Below, one piece after another: positions 26,726 through 36,526 of a stretch of 64,000 bases of DNA. Both the position numbers and the translations under genes were made by a program. The DNA comes from Stutzerimonas azotifigens. GTDB lineage: Bacteria; Pseudomonadota; Gammaproteobacteria; Pseudomonadales; Pseudomonadaceae. The stretch lies in NCBI RefSeq assembly GCF_013522725.1, contig NZ_JAAMRF010000003.1:434001-498000 (forward strand), in the 5' to 3' direction. The notes beneath the pieces were generated by a model. It saw nothing but the letters and a program-made list of their open reading frames with translations, ran no database searches and was not told where the DNA came from. The number at the start of each line of letters is the position of its first letter. The stretch's first letter is position 1.

Positions 26726-28531
26726 ATGCCTGACTACAAGGCCCCCTTGCGCGATATCCGCTTCGTACGTGACGAGCTGCTCGGCTACGAGGCGCACTAT
26801 CAGAGCCTTCCGGGTTGTGAAGACGCGACGCCGGACATGGTCAATGCCATTCTCGAAGAAGGCGCGAAGTTCTGTGAGCAGGTGATCGCTCCCCTCAATC
26901 GCGTCGGCGACATCGAGGGCTGCACCTGGAGCGAGTCGGGCGTGAAGACGCCGACCGGCTTCAAGGAAGCCTACAAGCAGTTCGTCGAAGGTGGTTGGCC
27001 GAGCCTGGCCCACGACGTCGAGCACGGTGGCCAGGGGCTGCCTGAATCCCTCGGCATGGCCGTCAGCGAGATGGTCGGTGAGGCCAACTGGTCCTGGGGC
27101 ATGTACCCCGGCCTGTCCCACGGTGCAATGAACACGCTGCACGCCCACGGCACGGCCGAGCAGCAGCAGACCTACCTGACAAAGCTGGTCTCCGGCGAAT
27201 GGACCGGCACCATGTGCCTGACCGAGCCGCATTGCGGCACCGACCTGGGCATGCTGCGTACCAAGGCCGAACCCCAGGCCGATGGCAGCTACAAGGTGAC
27301 CGGGACCAAGATCTTCATTTCCGCTGGCGAACACGACATGGCCGACAACATCGTCCATATCGTATTGGCTCGCCTGCCCGATGCGCCTGAAGGTACCAAG
27401 GGCATCTCGCTGTTCATCGTGCCCAAGTTCCTGCCGAACGCCGAAGGCGGCGTGGGCGAGCGCAATGGCGTGACCTGTGGCTCGCTCGAGCACAAGATGG
27501 GCATCCACGGCAACGCGACCTGCGTGATGAACTTCGACAGCGCCACCGGCTTCCTGATCGGGCCGCCGAACAAGGGCCTGAACTGCATGTTCACCTTCAT
27601 GAACACGGCACGTCTGGGCACCGCTCTGCAGGGCCTGGCCCACGCCGAGATCGGCTTCCAGGGCGGTATCACCTACGCCCGTGAGCGCCTGCAGATGCGT
27701 TCGCTGACCGGCCCGAAAGCGCCGGAAAAAGCCGCCGACCCGATCATTGTGCATCCGGACGTGCGCCGCATGCTGCTGACCATGAAGGCGTTCGCCGAAG
27801 GCAACCGGGCGATGCTGTACTTCGCCGCCAAGCAGGTCGATATCACCCAGCGCAGCCAGGATGAGGAGCAGCGCAAGGCAGCCGATTCCATGCTCGCCTT
27901 CCTGACGCCGATCGCCAAGGCGTTCATGACTGAAGTCGGCTTCGAGTCCGCCAACCACGGCGTGCAGATTTATGGTGGCCACGGTTTCATCGCCGAGTGG
28001 GGCATGGAACAGAACGTGCGCGACAGCCGCATCTCCTGCCTGTACGAAGGCACCACCGGCATCCAGGCGCTCGACCTGCTCGGCCGCAAGGTGCTGATGA
28101 CCCAGGGCGAGGCGCTCAAGGGCTTCACCAAGGTCGTGCACAAGTTCTGCCAGGCCAACGAAGGCAACGAGGCGGTAAAGGAATTCGTCGAGCCGCTGGC
28201 CAAGCTGAACAAGGAGTGGGGCGACATCACCATGAAGGTCGGCATGGCGGCCATGAAGAACCGCGAAGAAGTCGGTGCCGCCTCGGTGGACTACCTGATG
28301 TATTGCGGTTATGCCTGCCTGGCTTACTTCTGGGCCGACATGGCGCGGGTGGCTGCCGAGAAGCTGGCCGCCGGTACCGGTGAGGAAGGTTTCTACAAGG
28401 CCAAGCTGCAGACGGCGCGCTTCTACTACAAGCGTATCCTGCCGCGTACCCGCACCCACGTCGAAGCCATGCTGTCGGGCGCCGACAACCTGATGGACAT
28501 GGACGAGGAACATTTCGCCCTGGCGTACTGA
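26726..28531 (+). CDS. Long-form acyl-CoA dehydrogenase (first of three)
   Basis: The 601-residue flavoenzyme introduces the first double bond in fatty acyl-CoA during beta-oxidation. It starts with the AcylCoA_DH_N signature [17 protein letters not shown], followed by the core ([33 protein letters not shown]), the catalytic Glu in [16 protein letters not shown], and a C-terminal extension of about 130 residues typical of this ~600-residue class. It has its own sigma70 promoter and PsrA-like operator and ends at a strong terminator. Confidence 0.95.
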   Translation: MPDYKAPLRDIRFVRDELLGYEAHYQSLPGCEDATPDMVNAILEEGAKFCEQVIAPLNRVGDIEGCTWSESGVKTPTGFKEAYKQFVEGGWPSLAHDVEHGGQGLPESLGMAVSEMVGEANWSWGMYPGLSHGAMNTLHAHGTAEQQQTYLTKLVSGEWTGTMCLTEPHCGTDLGMLRTKAEPQADGSYKVTGTKIFISAGEHDMADNIVHIVLARLPDAPEGTKGISLFIVPKFLPNAEGGVGERNGVTCGSLEHKMGIHGNATCVMNFDSATGFLIGPPNKGLNCMFTFMNTARLGTALQGLAHAEIGFQGGITYARERLQMRSLTGPKAPEKAADPIIVHPDVRRMLLTMKAFAEGNRAMLYFAAKQVDITQRSQDEEQRKAADSMLAFLTPIAKAFMTEVGFESANHGVQIYGGHGFIAEWGMEQNVRDSRISCLYEGTTGIQALDLLGRKVLMTQGEALKGFTKVVHKFCQANEGNEAVKEFVEPLAKLNKEWGDITMKVGMAAMKNREEVGAASVDYLMYCGYACLAYFWADMARVAAEKLAAGTGEEGFYKAKLQTARFYYKRILPRTRTHVEAMLSGADNLMDMDEEHFALAY

Positions 28532-28548
28532 GTCCTCCGGATGTCCGA

Positions 28549-28579
28549 AAAAACCGCTGCGCAGGCAGCGGTTTTTTTT
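28549..28579 (+). terminator. Rho-independent terminator after the first acyl-CoA dehydrogenase
   Basis: ACCGCTGC (28553-28560) pairs with GCAGCGGT (28565-28572) across a 4-nt GCAG loop, extended by an A-run pairing with the following eight T. It is a strong intrinsic terminator. Confidence 0.93.
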
Positions 28580-28669
28580 CGTCTGGCTAGCGGCGCATCA
28601 AGAAAGGTGAACAGCTGGCGGAATGCAGGCAGAATGCCTGCCTCTGCTGGCCCGTTTGCCGGAGTGCTC

Positions 28670-29962
28670 GTGCCCCGCTCAGCCGCTGTGCGTCTTAGTC
28701 ATGTCTTGCCGCCCATGGGATTGCTGGCGGTCGGGCTGTTGACGGCGCGCCAGCCCGTACTCAACGAGTTCTTCGTCTCCCTGTTCAACGTGCTGCCGAC
28801 CGTGCTGGTGCTGATGGGGGGCGCGCTATGCCTGGGGTATGGGCGCCTGCGCGAGCTGTTTCTGCTGCTCGTGGTGTACATCGCGTATTTCCTGCTCGAC
28901 ACCCAGGCCGACCATTACCGGACCACGGGCACGCTGCTGCCCGAAGCGGCATTGACCTTCCATCTGTGCAGCCTGCTGCTGCCGCTTCTCTACGGCCTTT
29001 ATGCCCTTTGGCATGAGCGCACCCATCTGTTGCAGGATGGCCTGGCGCGCGCCGCCGTTCTGCTGCTGGTGACCAGTGTCGCGGTTGCACTGGCGCGGCG
29101 CTTCCCGGAAAACGTGCACGACTGGTTGGTGGCGGTCCGCTGGCCAGCGCTGCAGGCGGACTGGTTGCAGCTGATCCAGCTGGCCTATCCACTGTTCCTG
29201 CTCGCCTTCGTCGCTTTGGCCGTGCAGTACTGGCGACGCCCCCGCGCCCTGCACGCCGCGCAATTGGTCGCCTTGCTGGGGCTGCTGCTGGTGCTGCCGC
29301 AGGTGTTCAGCCGGCCGGGTGCGTTGAACGTGCTGATCAGCCTGACGATGCTGATCCTGGTGGTCGCCATCGCGCAGGAGGCCTATCTGATGGCGTTTCG
29401 CGACGAACTCACCAGCTTGCCGAATCGTCGGGCGCTCAACGAGCGGCTGCAGCGGCTCGGCCGTCAGTACGTCATCGCCATGGCCGATGTCGATCATTTC
29501 AAGGCGTTCAACGACACCCACGGGCATGACGTCGGCGACCAGGTGTTGCGGCTGGTCGCCAGCCGGCTGCGCAAGATTGGCGGCGGCGGAAGGGCCTACC
29601 GTTACGGTGGCGAGGAATTCACCCTGGTGTTCCCTGGCCGGGACCTACAGACTTGTCTGCCGCATCTGGAAACCATCCGCCTGGCGGTGGAAAGTTATGC
29701 CCTGCAATTGCGTGACCCCGCCAGCCGACCGAAGAACGACGAGCAGGGTCGACAGCGGCGTGGCGGCAAGGCGGCCAGCCAGGTATCGGTGACGATCAGC
29801 ATCGGCGTGGCCGAGCGGCAACCGGCGCAGCGCAACGCCGATGAAGTCATCAAGGCTGCCGACAAGGCGCTCTACAGCGCTAAGAGCGCCGGGCGAAACT
29901 GTGTACGCGCCCATGGCGAGAACCGCCGTGGTGCAGTGCGAGCACCGCGTCAGCCGGCCTGA
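28670..29962 (+). CDS. Membrane-bound diguanylate cyclase (GGDEF)
   Basis: The product makes cyclic di-GMP from GTP. From GTG 28670 (GGAG with 5-nt spacer) it has 430 residues: roughly seven hydrophobic helices over the first ~230 residues, then a GGDEF domain with the intact active-site motif RYGGEEF. No RxxD inhibitory site precedes the motif, so product feedback may be weak. The frame is open from 28541, but that start lies in the terminator; ATG 28634 is another option. An insert rich in Arg, Lys and Gly interrupts the late part of the domain. Confidence 0.87.
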   Translation: MPRSAAVRLSHVLPPMGLLAVGLLTARQPVLNEFFVSLFNVLPTVLVLMGGALCLGYGRLRELFLLLVVYIAYFLLDTQADHYRTTGTLLPEAALTFHLCSLLLPLLYGLYALWHERTHLLQDGLARAAVLLLVTSVAVALARRFPENVHDWLVAVRWPALQADWLQLIQLAYPLFLLAFVALAVQYWRRPRALHAAQLVALLGLLLVLPQVFSRPGALNVLISLTMLILVVAIAQEAYLMAFRDELTSLPNRRALNERLQRLGRQYVIAMADVDHFKAFNDTHGHDVGDQVLRLVASRLRKIGGGGRAYRYGGEEFTLVFPGRDLQTCLPHLETIRLAVESYALQLRDPASRPKNDEQGRQRRGGKAASQVSVTISIGVAERQPAQRNADEVIKAADKALYSAKSAGRNCVRAHGENRRGAVRAPRQPA

Positions 29963-30079
29963 CGAACCGACGGTTATGGCGGCGCATTCAGCGCCCATGA
30001 TGTGATTGTTGACTAAGCTCCCCAGCAGTAGGTTGCCCGCTGGATAACCGCCCGGCGCCGCCTTCTGGAGAACAACAAC

Positions 30080-31888
<1,809 letters not shown>

Positions 31889-31904
31889 GGAAACGCTGCG
31901 CTAG

Positions 31905-31928
31905 AAAGCCCGCTTCGGCGGGCTTTTT
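31905..31928 (+). terminator. Rho-independent terminator after the second acyl-CoA dehydrogenase
   Basis: AAAGCCCGC and GCGGGCTTT form a perfect 9-bp stem with a stable TTCG loop, followed by T. It isolates the second from the third dehydrogenase gene. Confidence 0.92.
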
Positions 31929-32074
31929 CATGCGTGGCCGGGCCTGTGACTGGTCTGGAAGAAGCAGAACCGAATGGTCACAACTAGACGCTTCGGGCGC
32001 CTGCCGGTGTCGGCTAGACTCGGGAAAACGCTGCGGCCAGCCGGCCCGGCGGCACGATCTGCGAGGCTCTCTCC

Positions 32075-33850
32075 ATGGCTGATTACAAAGCACCGCTGCG
32101 CGACATGCGTTTTATCCTCAATGAAGTTCTCGAAGCGCCAGCCCTGTGGCAGAGCCTGCCGGCACTTGCCGAAGTGGTCGATGCCGATACGGCTGACGCC
32201 ATTCTCGAAGAGGCCGGCAAGATCACGGCAAACTCCATCGCACCACTCAACCGTAGCGGCGACGAAGAGGGCTGCAGCTGGAATGACGGCGTGGTCAGCA
32301 CGCCGGCCGGCTATCCCGAGGCTTATCGTCTGTATGCCGAGGGTGGCTGGGTCGGTGTCGCCGGTGATCCAGCGTTCGGCGGCATGGGCATGCCCAAGGC
32401 GATCTCCGCCCAGGTCGAGGAGATGATCAACTCGGCCAGCCTGGCGTTCGGCCTGTATCCGATGCTGACCTCCGGTGCCTGCCTGTCGATCCACGCCCAC
32501 GGCAGCGAAGCGCTGAAGGAAAAATACCTGCCCAACATGTACGCGGGCGTCTGGACCGGCTCGATGTGCCTGACCGAACCCCATGCCGGCACCGATCTGG
32601 GCCTCATCCGCACCAAGGCCGAGCCGCAAATCGACGGCAGCTACAAGGTCAGCGGCACCAAGATCTTCATCACCGGCGGTGAACACGATCTGACCGAGAA
32701 CATCATTCATCTGGTGTTGGCCAAATTGCCGGACTCGCCGGCCGGTTCCAAGGGTATCTCGCTGTTCCTGGTGCCCAAGGTGATGGTCAACGAAGACGGC
32801 TCGCTGGGCGAGCGCAACGCGCTGTCCTGCGGCTCGATCGAGCACAAGATGGGCATCCAGGCATCGGCCACCTGTGTGATGAACTTCGACGGCGCGACCG
32901 GTTGGTTGATCGGCGAGCCGAACAAGGGCCTCGCCGCGATGTTCACCATGATGAATTACGAGCGCCTGGGCGTGGGCATTCAGGGGTTGGCCACTGGCGA
33001 GCGCTCCTACCAGAGTGCGGTGGAATACGCCCGTGAACGCATCCAGAGCCGGGCGCCGACCGGGGCTGTGGCGAAGGACAAGGCGGCCGATCCGATCATC
33101 GTGCACCCCGATGTGCGGCGCATGCTGCTGACCATGAAGGCCCTCAACGAGGGCGGCCGTGCGTTCTCCAGCTACGTGGCGTTGCAGCTGGATATCGCCA
33201 AGTTCAGCGAGGACGCGGCAGCGCGCGAGCGCGCCGAAGCCCAGGTAGCCCTGCTGACGCCCGTGGCCAAGGCATTCCTTACCGATATGGGGCTCGAAAC
33301 CACCGTCCATGGCCAGCAGGTGTTCGGCGGCCACGGTTTCATTCGTGAATGGGGTCAGGAGCAACTGGTTCGCGACTGCCGCATCACCCAGATCTACGAG
33401 GGCACCAATGGTATCCAGGCGCTGGACCTGATGGGCCGCAAGGTGGTCGGCAGCGGTGGGGCGCTCTATCGTCCCTTCGCCGACGAGATTCGCACCTTCA
33501 TCGCCAGCGCTCCGGCCGAGCAGCATGAGTTCACCGAGCCCCTGCGACTGGCGCTGGACAACCTCGACGAGCTGACCGCCTGGGTGCTGGACAGAGCCAA
33601 GGGCAACCCCAACGAGATCGGTGCCGCTTCGGTGGAGTACCTGCATGTGTTCGGCTACACCGCCTACGCCTACCTGTGGGCACGGATGGCGGCGGTGTCG
33701 CTGGGCAAATCCGGCGACGATTTCTATGCCAGCAAGCTGGGCACCGCACGCTTCTATTTCGCCCGGCTGCTGCCGCGAATCCATTCGCTCAGCGCCTCGG
33801 TGAAGGCCGGAAGCGAATCGCTTTACCTGCTCGAAGCCGCGCAGTTCTAG
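32075..33850 (+). CDS. Long-form acyl-CoA dehydrogenase (third of three)
   Basis: The 591-residue paralog begins [18 protein letters not shown], has MCLTEPHAGTDLGLIRTKAEP and GTKIFITGGEHD in the core and the catalytic Glu in YEGTNGIQALDLMGRK. It differs from the other two in the HAGTD (versus HCGTD) and TGGEHD variants and is shorter in the C-terminal domain, so its chain-length preference probably differs. It has its own leader after a terminator, hence a separate transcript. Confidence 0.95.
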   Translation: MADYKAPLRDMRFILNEVLEAPALWQSLPALAEVVDADTADAILEEAGKITANSIAPLNRSGDEEGCSWNDGVVSTPAGYPEAYRLYAEGGWVGVAGDPAFGGMGMPKAISAQVEEMINSASLAFGLYPMLTSGACLSIHAHGSEALKEKYLPNMYAGVWTGSMCLTEPHAGTDLGLIRTKAEPQIDGSYKVSGTKIFITGGEHDLTENIIHLVLAKLPDSPAGSKGISLFLVPKVMVNEDGSLGERNALSCGSIEHKMGIQASATCVMNFDGATGWLIGEPNKGLAAMFTMMNYERLGVGIQGLATGERSYQSAVEYARERIQSRAPTGAVAKDKAADPIIVHPDVRRMLLTMKALNEGGRAFSSYVALQLDIAKFSEDAAARERAEAQVALLTPVAKAFLTDMGLETTVHGQQVFGGHGFIREWGQEQLVRDCRITQIYEGTNGIQALDLMGRKVVGSGGALYRPFADEIRTFIASAPAEQHEFTEPLRLALDNLDELTAWVLDRAKGNPNEIGAASVEYLHVFGYTAYAYLWARMAAVSLGKSGDDFYASKLGTARFYFARLLPRIHSLSASVKAGSESLYLLEAAQF

Positions 33851-33982
33851 GGCTATAGACTTAATCTGGCGGCATAGTGAAATTATTTGGCCATGTTTCG
33901 GAACGTTTTCGCCATCACTCCAGTCCTAGATATGCATGTTGAGTAAGCCATTACTTACAGGCTTGAGCCACGGAAGGTTCCC

Positions 33983-34000
33983 TGTAAGCAATCGCTTACA
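33983..34000. promoter_or_regulatory. Palindrome TGTAAGC-AATC-GCTTACA
   Basis: Perfect 7-bp arms around a 4-bp centre, accompanied by a related GTAAG/CTTAC palindrome at 33943-33958. The design resembles binding sites of TetR-type regulators. There is no clear downstream gene, so its target may have been lost or is a small unrecognised transcript. Confidence 0.45.
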
Positions 34001-34155
34001 AAGACTGCCGCAGTTGGCTGCTACCGGTTCAACGAACAGGTCGATAACCTTCTGCTCATGGACTTCGCGCAGGAAGCGCACATTATCAACAGGGACAAAG
34101 CACTGGAGATGCGCCAGGACGGCGCAAGACTAAGGAATGTCAGGATACAGTCTGC

Positions 34156-34186
34156 AAAGCCCCGCTTCGGCGGGGTTTTTCTTTTT
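34156..34186 (+). terminator. Rho-independent terminator
   Basis: CCCCGC pairs with GCGGGG around a TTCG loop, with flanking A/T pairs and two T-runs after it. It probably ends a plus-strand transcript coming from the acyl-CoA dehydrogenase side or from a small RNA in the gap, and could also serve the convergent AraC message. Confidence 0.85.
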
Positions 34187-34237
34187 CTGCGGTCTGGAAA
34201 TTCAAAAGGATTAGTCCTTCGAGCTTAAGCTTTTCGA

Positions 34238-35272
34238 CTAGAGCAGCTGCCTCAAGCTGCTCGGCACCAGCCCGGTCCAGCGCTTGAACGAGCGCCGGAA
34301 ATTTGTGGTGTCGTTGAAGCGCAGGTAGGCAGCCACTTCCTCGTTGGTGTAGCCCTTGGTCTGGTAGAGATGAATCGCCACGTGCTTGCGCACGAGGTCC
34401 AGCTGTTCCTGGAAGTGGGTACCGTGCTTTTGCAGCCGGCGTTTGAACGACGAGGGGCTAATGCCGAAGGCGAGCGCCACGCGTTCCAGATTCAGTGGTG
34501 TGCGGATGTGTTCGCGCAGATGGTCGTGGAGCTGATCGAGAAAGCTCGCCGCCCAGCCCAGCGCCTCGAGCTGGGCCTGCCCGCCCTGTTGGGCGACCCC
34601 GCCGGCGGTGCTCGACGCATGGGGCCAGCGACGATGCAGGTATTCGCGAGGCAGGCTCATCCTGTTGAGCGGCTGGTCGAACCTCAGCTGTTCGCCTAGA
34701 TGAACCCAGTATTGCTCCACCTCGCGCGGCTGCGGATGGGCGAGGTGGAAGCGCCACGGCAGGGGTTCCCCCGAAAGCCGGCGCGCCATCGACACCACGG
34801 CGGTCATCCCCGCCTCCAGCACGAAGCGCTGTTGGGTGCCGTTGCCGCAACTGTCCAGCCAGTAGAGGTGCACCTGTTGATCGTCGCAGAGCAGGTACGG
34901 CCTCAGCAGCGGGCTGAGCACCGCGCGAAAGCGGCACAGGTGGTCCAGTGCCTGCTGCAGGTCGAGCGCATGCAGCAGCGCATGGCTGGCTTCGCCATAG
35001 TGTCCCGGCAGCAGGCGCTGGCCGAACAGGAAGCTGCTGTCGGCGGCGCCGAGCAGGCGTTCGGCATTGCCGATCAGCGTGAGGAACTGACGGGGGCTGA
35101 TCCGCGCCTGGCCACGGGCGATGTCTTCGTAAAACAGCTCGCAACCGCGCAGCAGGCTATGGCTGTCGATCCCGCGTGACAACGCCAGGTCGATCAGCGT
35201 GGCGGGCTGATAGTGCGCAGCGATGAAGCGGCTGTCGCAGTCATAGCCGGCGGCAATCGACACCTCAGGCAC
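34238..35272 (-). CDS. AraC family transcriptional regulator (OruR-like, arabinose-binding-type N-domain)
   Basis: The 344-residue regulator has an N-terminal AraC_N-type sensor (about 20-210, LIGNAERLLG...HYGEASHALLHA) and a C-terminal AraC double helix-turn-helix (about 245-344, LERVALAFGISPSSFKRRLQKHGTHF and NEEVAAYLRFNDTTNFRRSFKRWTG). It starts with GTG 35272 and overlaps the stop of the GGDEF-like gene by 8 nt, so the two are co-translated. Its position next to a phosphate-acquisition cassette suggests a regulatory role there, which is inference. Confidence 0.9.
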   Translation of the reverse strand: MPEVSIAAGYDCDSRFIAAHYQPATLIDLALSRGIDSHSLLRGCELFYEDIARGQARISPRQFLTLIGNAERLLGAADSSFLFGQRLLPGHYGEASHALLHALDLQQALDHLCRFRAVLSPLLRPYLLCDDQQVHLYWLDSCGNGTQQRFVLEAGMTAVVSMARRLSGEPLPWRFHLAHPQPREVEQYWVHLGEQLRFDQPLNRMSLPREYLHRRWPHASSTAGGVAQQGGQAQLEALGWAASFLDQLHDHLREHIRTPLNLERVALAFGISPSSFKRRLQKHGTHFQEQLDLVRKHVAIHLYQTKGYTNEEVAAYLRFNDTTNFRRSFKRWTGLVPSSLRQLL

Positions 35273-36179
35273 AGCGGGCCAGCCCCTGCTTGGCCCGGGC
35301 GACGCCCAGGTTCAGCCGTTCGAGCAGGCGCTCGGGGGTTTCGTCGAAGGCCATCACCGTCGCGACGCTGGCGGTCAGCTGGAGCCGCTCGCCATGCTGA
35401 CGGCTGCGATGAGCCAGGCTCGCGACCGCCTGCTTGAGTTCCTCGGCGATCTGCCGCGCCTGGCTTTCGCCGGTCGCTGGCAGCAGGGCGACGAAGCGAT
35501 CACCCGCCAGCCGACAGAGCAGATCCTGCTGGCGCAGGTTGAGCAACAGCAGCTGGGCGGTGGCCTGCAGCACCTCGTCACCTTCGGCATGGCCGAAGCG
35601 GTGGTTGATCGCGCTGAAGTCGTCGAGGTCGACGGCCACCAGCGACAGCGGCTGCTGCCTCTGGCTGGCCTGCTGCAAGGCCAGCTGCACCTGCTGGCGC
35701 AGGTACTCGGCCGCGCCCAGCGGCGTCAGCTTGTCGAACAGACGATGCTCGCGGAACAGCCGTTCGCGCTTGCTCATCTGCAGGTTGATCGCCTGTTGTT
35801 CCCGGTGCCAATGAAAGATGCCGGCGGTGAGCAGCAACAGGCCGATCGGCATCGGCGCGGTTTCCAGCCAGTTGGCCCAGGCGACCGACTCGGGCAGGCG
35901 GATGAATTCGTCCAGCGTATCCATCCACCAGGACAGAAAGATGCAGCACAGCCCCAGGGCGAGCAGCCGGGTGACACGTCCGGCCGGGCGACTGTGCAGC
36001 AGCATCGTCAGCCACAGCAATGCGAGCATCGCCGATCCACCCTCGCCGGCGACGTCCATCCAGTCGATCTCGGCCCAGGTTTTGATGTCTCCGACGGCGA
36101 GGTAGATCTGGATGCCGAGGTTGGCCACCGCGGTCAGTCCGATCAGCGTCAAAGAATGCAGTTTCAGGAAGGATTTCAT
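35265..36179 (-). CDS. Membrane protein with degenerate GGDEF domain
   Basis: The 304-residue product has four hydrophobic segments in the first ~130 residues and a C-terminal GGDEF-type domain (LSLVAVDLDDFSAINHRFGHAEGDEVLQ). The active-site motif reads CRLAGDRFVALLP, that is AGDRF instead of GG(D/E)EF, so cyclase activity is unlikely and a sensing or GTP-binding role is more likely. ATG 36179 follows GGAG (5-nt spacer); the frame is open to 36512 without support. It overlaps the AraC gene and lies behind a Pho-box-like sequence. Confidence 0.85.
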   Translation of the reverse strand: MKSFLKLHSLTLIGLTAVANLGIQIYLAVGDIKTWAEIDWMDVAGEGGSAMLALLWLTMLLHSRPAGRVTRLLALGLCCIFLSWWMDTLDEFIRLPESVAWANWLETAPMPIGLLLLTAGIFHWHREQQAINLQMSKRERLFREHRLFDKLTPLGAAEYLRQQVQLALQQASQRQQPLSLVAVDLDDFSAINHRFGHAEGDEVLQATAQLLLLNLRQQDLLCRLAGDRFVALLPATGESQARQIAEELKQAVASLAHRSRQHGERLQLTASVATVMAFDETPERLLERLNLGVARAKQGLARCA

Positions 36180-36229
36180 CGGCTCTCCAGTGGGCGCGCG
36201 TGCGCCAGCCGTCACGGAAGCACAGGGCG

Positions 36230-36247
36230 ATGACGCTTCGGTGACAG
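36230..36247 (-). promoter_or_regulatory. Pho-box-like site facing the GGDEF-like/AraC genes
   Basis: On the minus strand the site reads CTGTCACCGAAGCGTCAT, with GTCA cores 11 bp apart; 13 of 18 positions fit CTGTCATAAATCTGTCAT. TTCCGT lies 10 nt downstream in the -10 position. The core CACCGAAG is identical to that in the opposite box. Confidence 0.6.
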
Positions 36248-36442
36248 CTCGGGGGTCGATTCGGCCCAGTGCTTTTTTATCGTCGCCGGCACGCGATGCG
36301 CTGCAAGCGCGCCGATGCGTTGCGGCAATAGCTGTCGAGCGGGGCGGATAACGCCGAACTGAGCGCTGTAACAGGTCGTTTCGGCTCAAAAGGGCCGCTG
36401 CGTGCGCGTTTAAACGGCCGGATCGGCACTCGCGGCCGGTGA

Positions 36443-36460
36443 CCGTCACCGAAGTGTCAT
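36443..36460 (+). promoter_or_regulatory. Pho-box-like site facing the TonB receptor-phytase genes
   Basis: The sequence CCGTCACCGAAGTGTCAT has GTCA cores exactly 11 bp apart and matches 13 of 18 positions of the Pho-box consensus. TACCGT at 36471-36476 lies 10 nt downstream, where PhoB-dependent promoters carry their -10. The receptor ATG is 66 nt after the box. Confidence 0.65.
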
Positions 36461-36526
36461 CAGGCATTCCTACCGTTCGCCTCCATTGCCGGCGCCGTGC
36501 CGGGGGACGCAAGGGAGGCTATGGCC

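Larger units (their letters stand above)
33851..34237. other. Intergenic region with two GTAAG palindromes and a terminator
   Basis: The 387-bp gap lies between the convergent third dehydrogenase and AraC genes. GTAAG-N6-CTTAC is at 33943-33958 and the perfect TGTAAGC-AATC-GCTTACA at 33983-34000, 40 bp apart start to start. A frame from about 34058 encodes a protein-like stretch (MDFAQEAHIINRDKALEM) but runs through the terminator at 34156, so it may be a gene remnant. No complete gene was found. Confidence 0.5.
36180..36526. promoter_or_regulatory. Divergent regulatory region of the phosphate cassette
   Basis: This 347-bp region separates the GGDEF-like/AraC pair from the receptor-phytase operon. 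It carries a Pho-box-like site on each strand (36230-36247 minus, 36443-36460 plus). In both, the box is followed at the same distance by a -10-like hexamer ending CCGT. Two independent promoters facing out are thus likely. No open frame with family resemblance was found. Confidence 0.6.

Noticed and set aside
26696..28513. 605-codon open frame antisense to the first acyl-CoA dehydrogenase
   Set aside because: It mirrors the sense gene in a high-GC genome, has no ribosome site or family resemblance, and the sense frame has clear catalytic motifs. The same holds for long antisense frames at 31928-33784, 37043-38989, 42979-44958, 45667-47307 and 47207-49201.
34058..34237. Small frame beginning MDFAQEAHIINRDK
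   Set aside because: It has no ribosome site and runs through the terminator at 34156-34186; retained only as a possible gene remnant.
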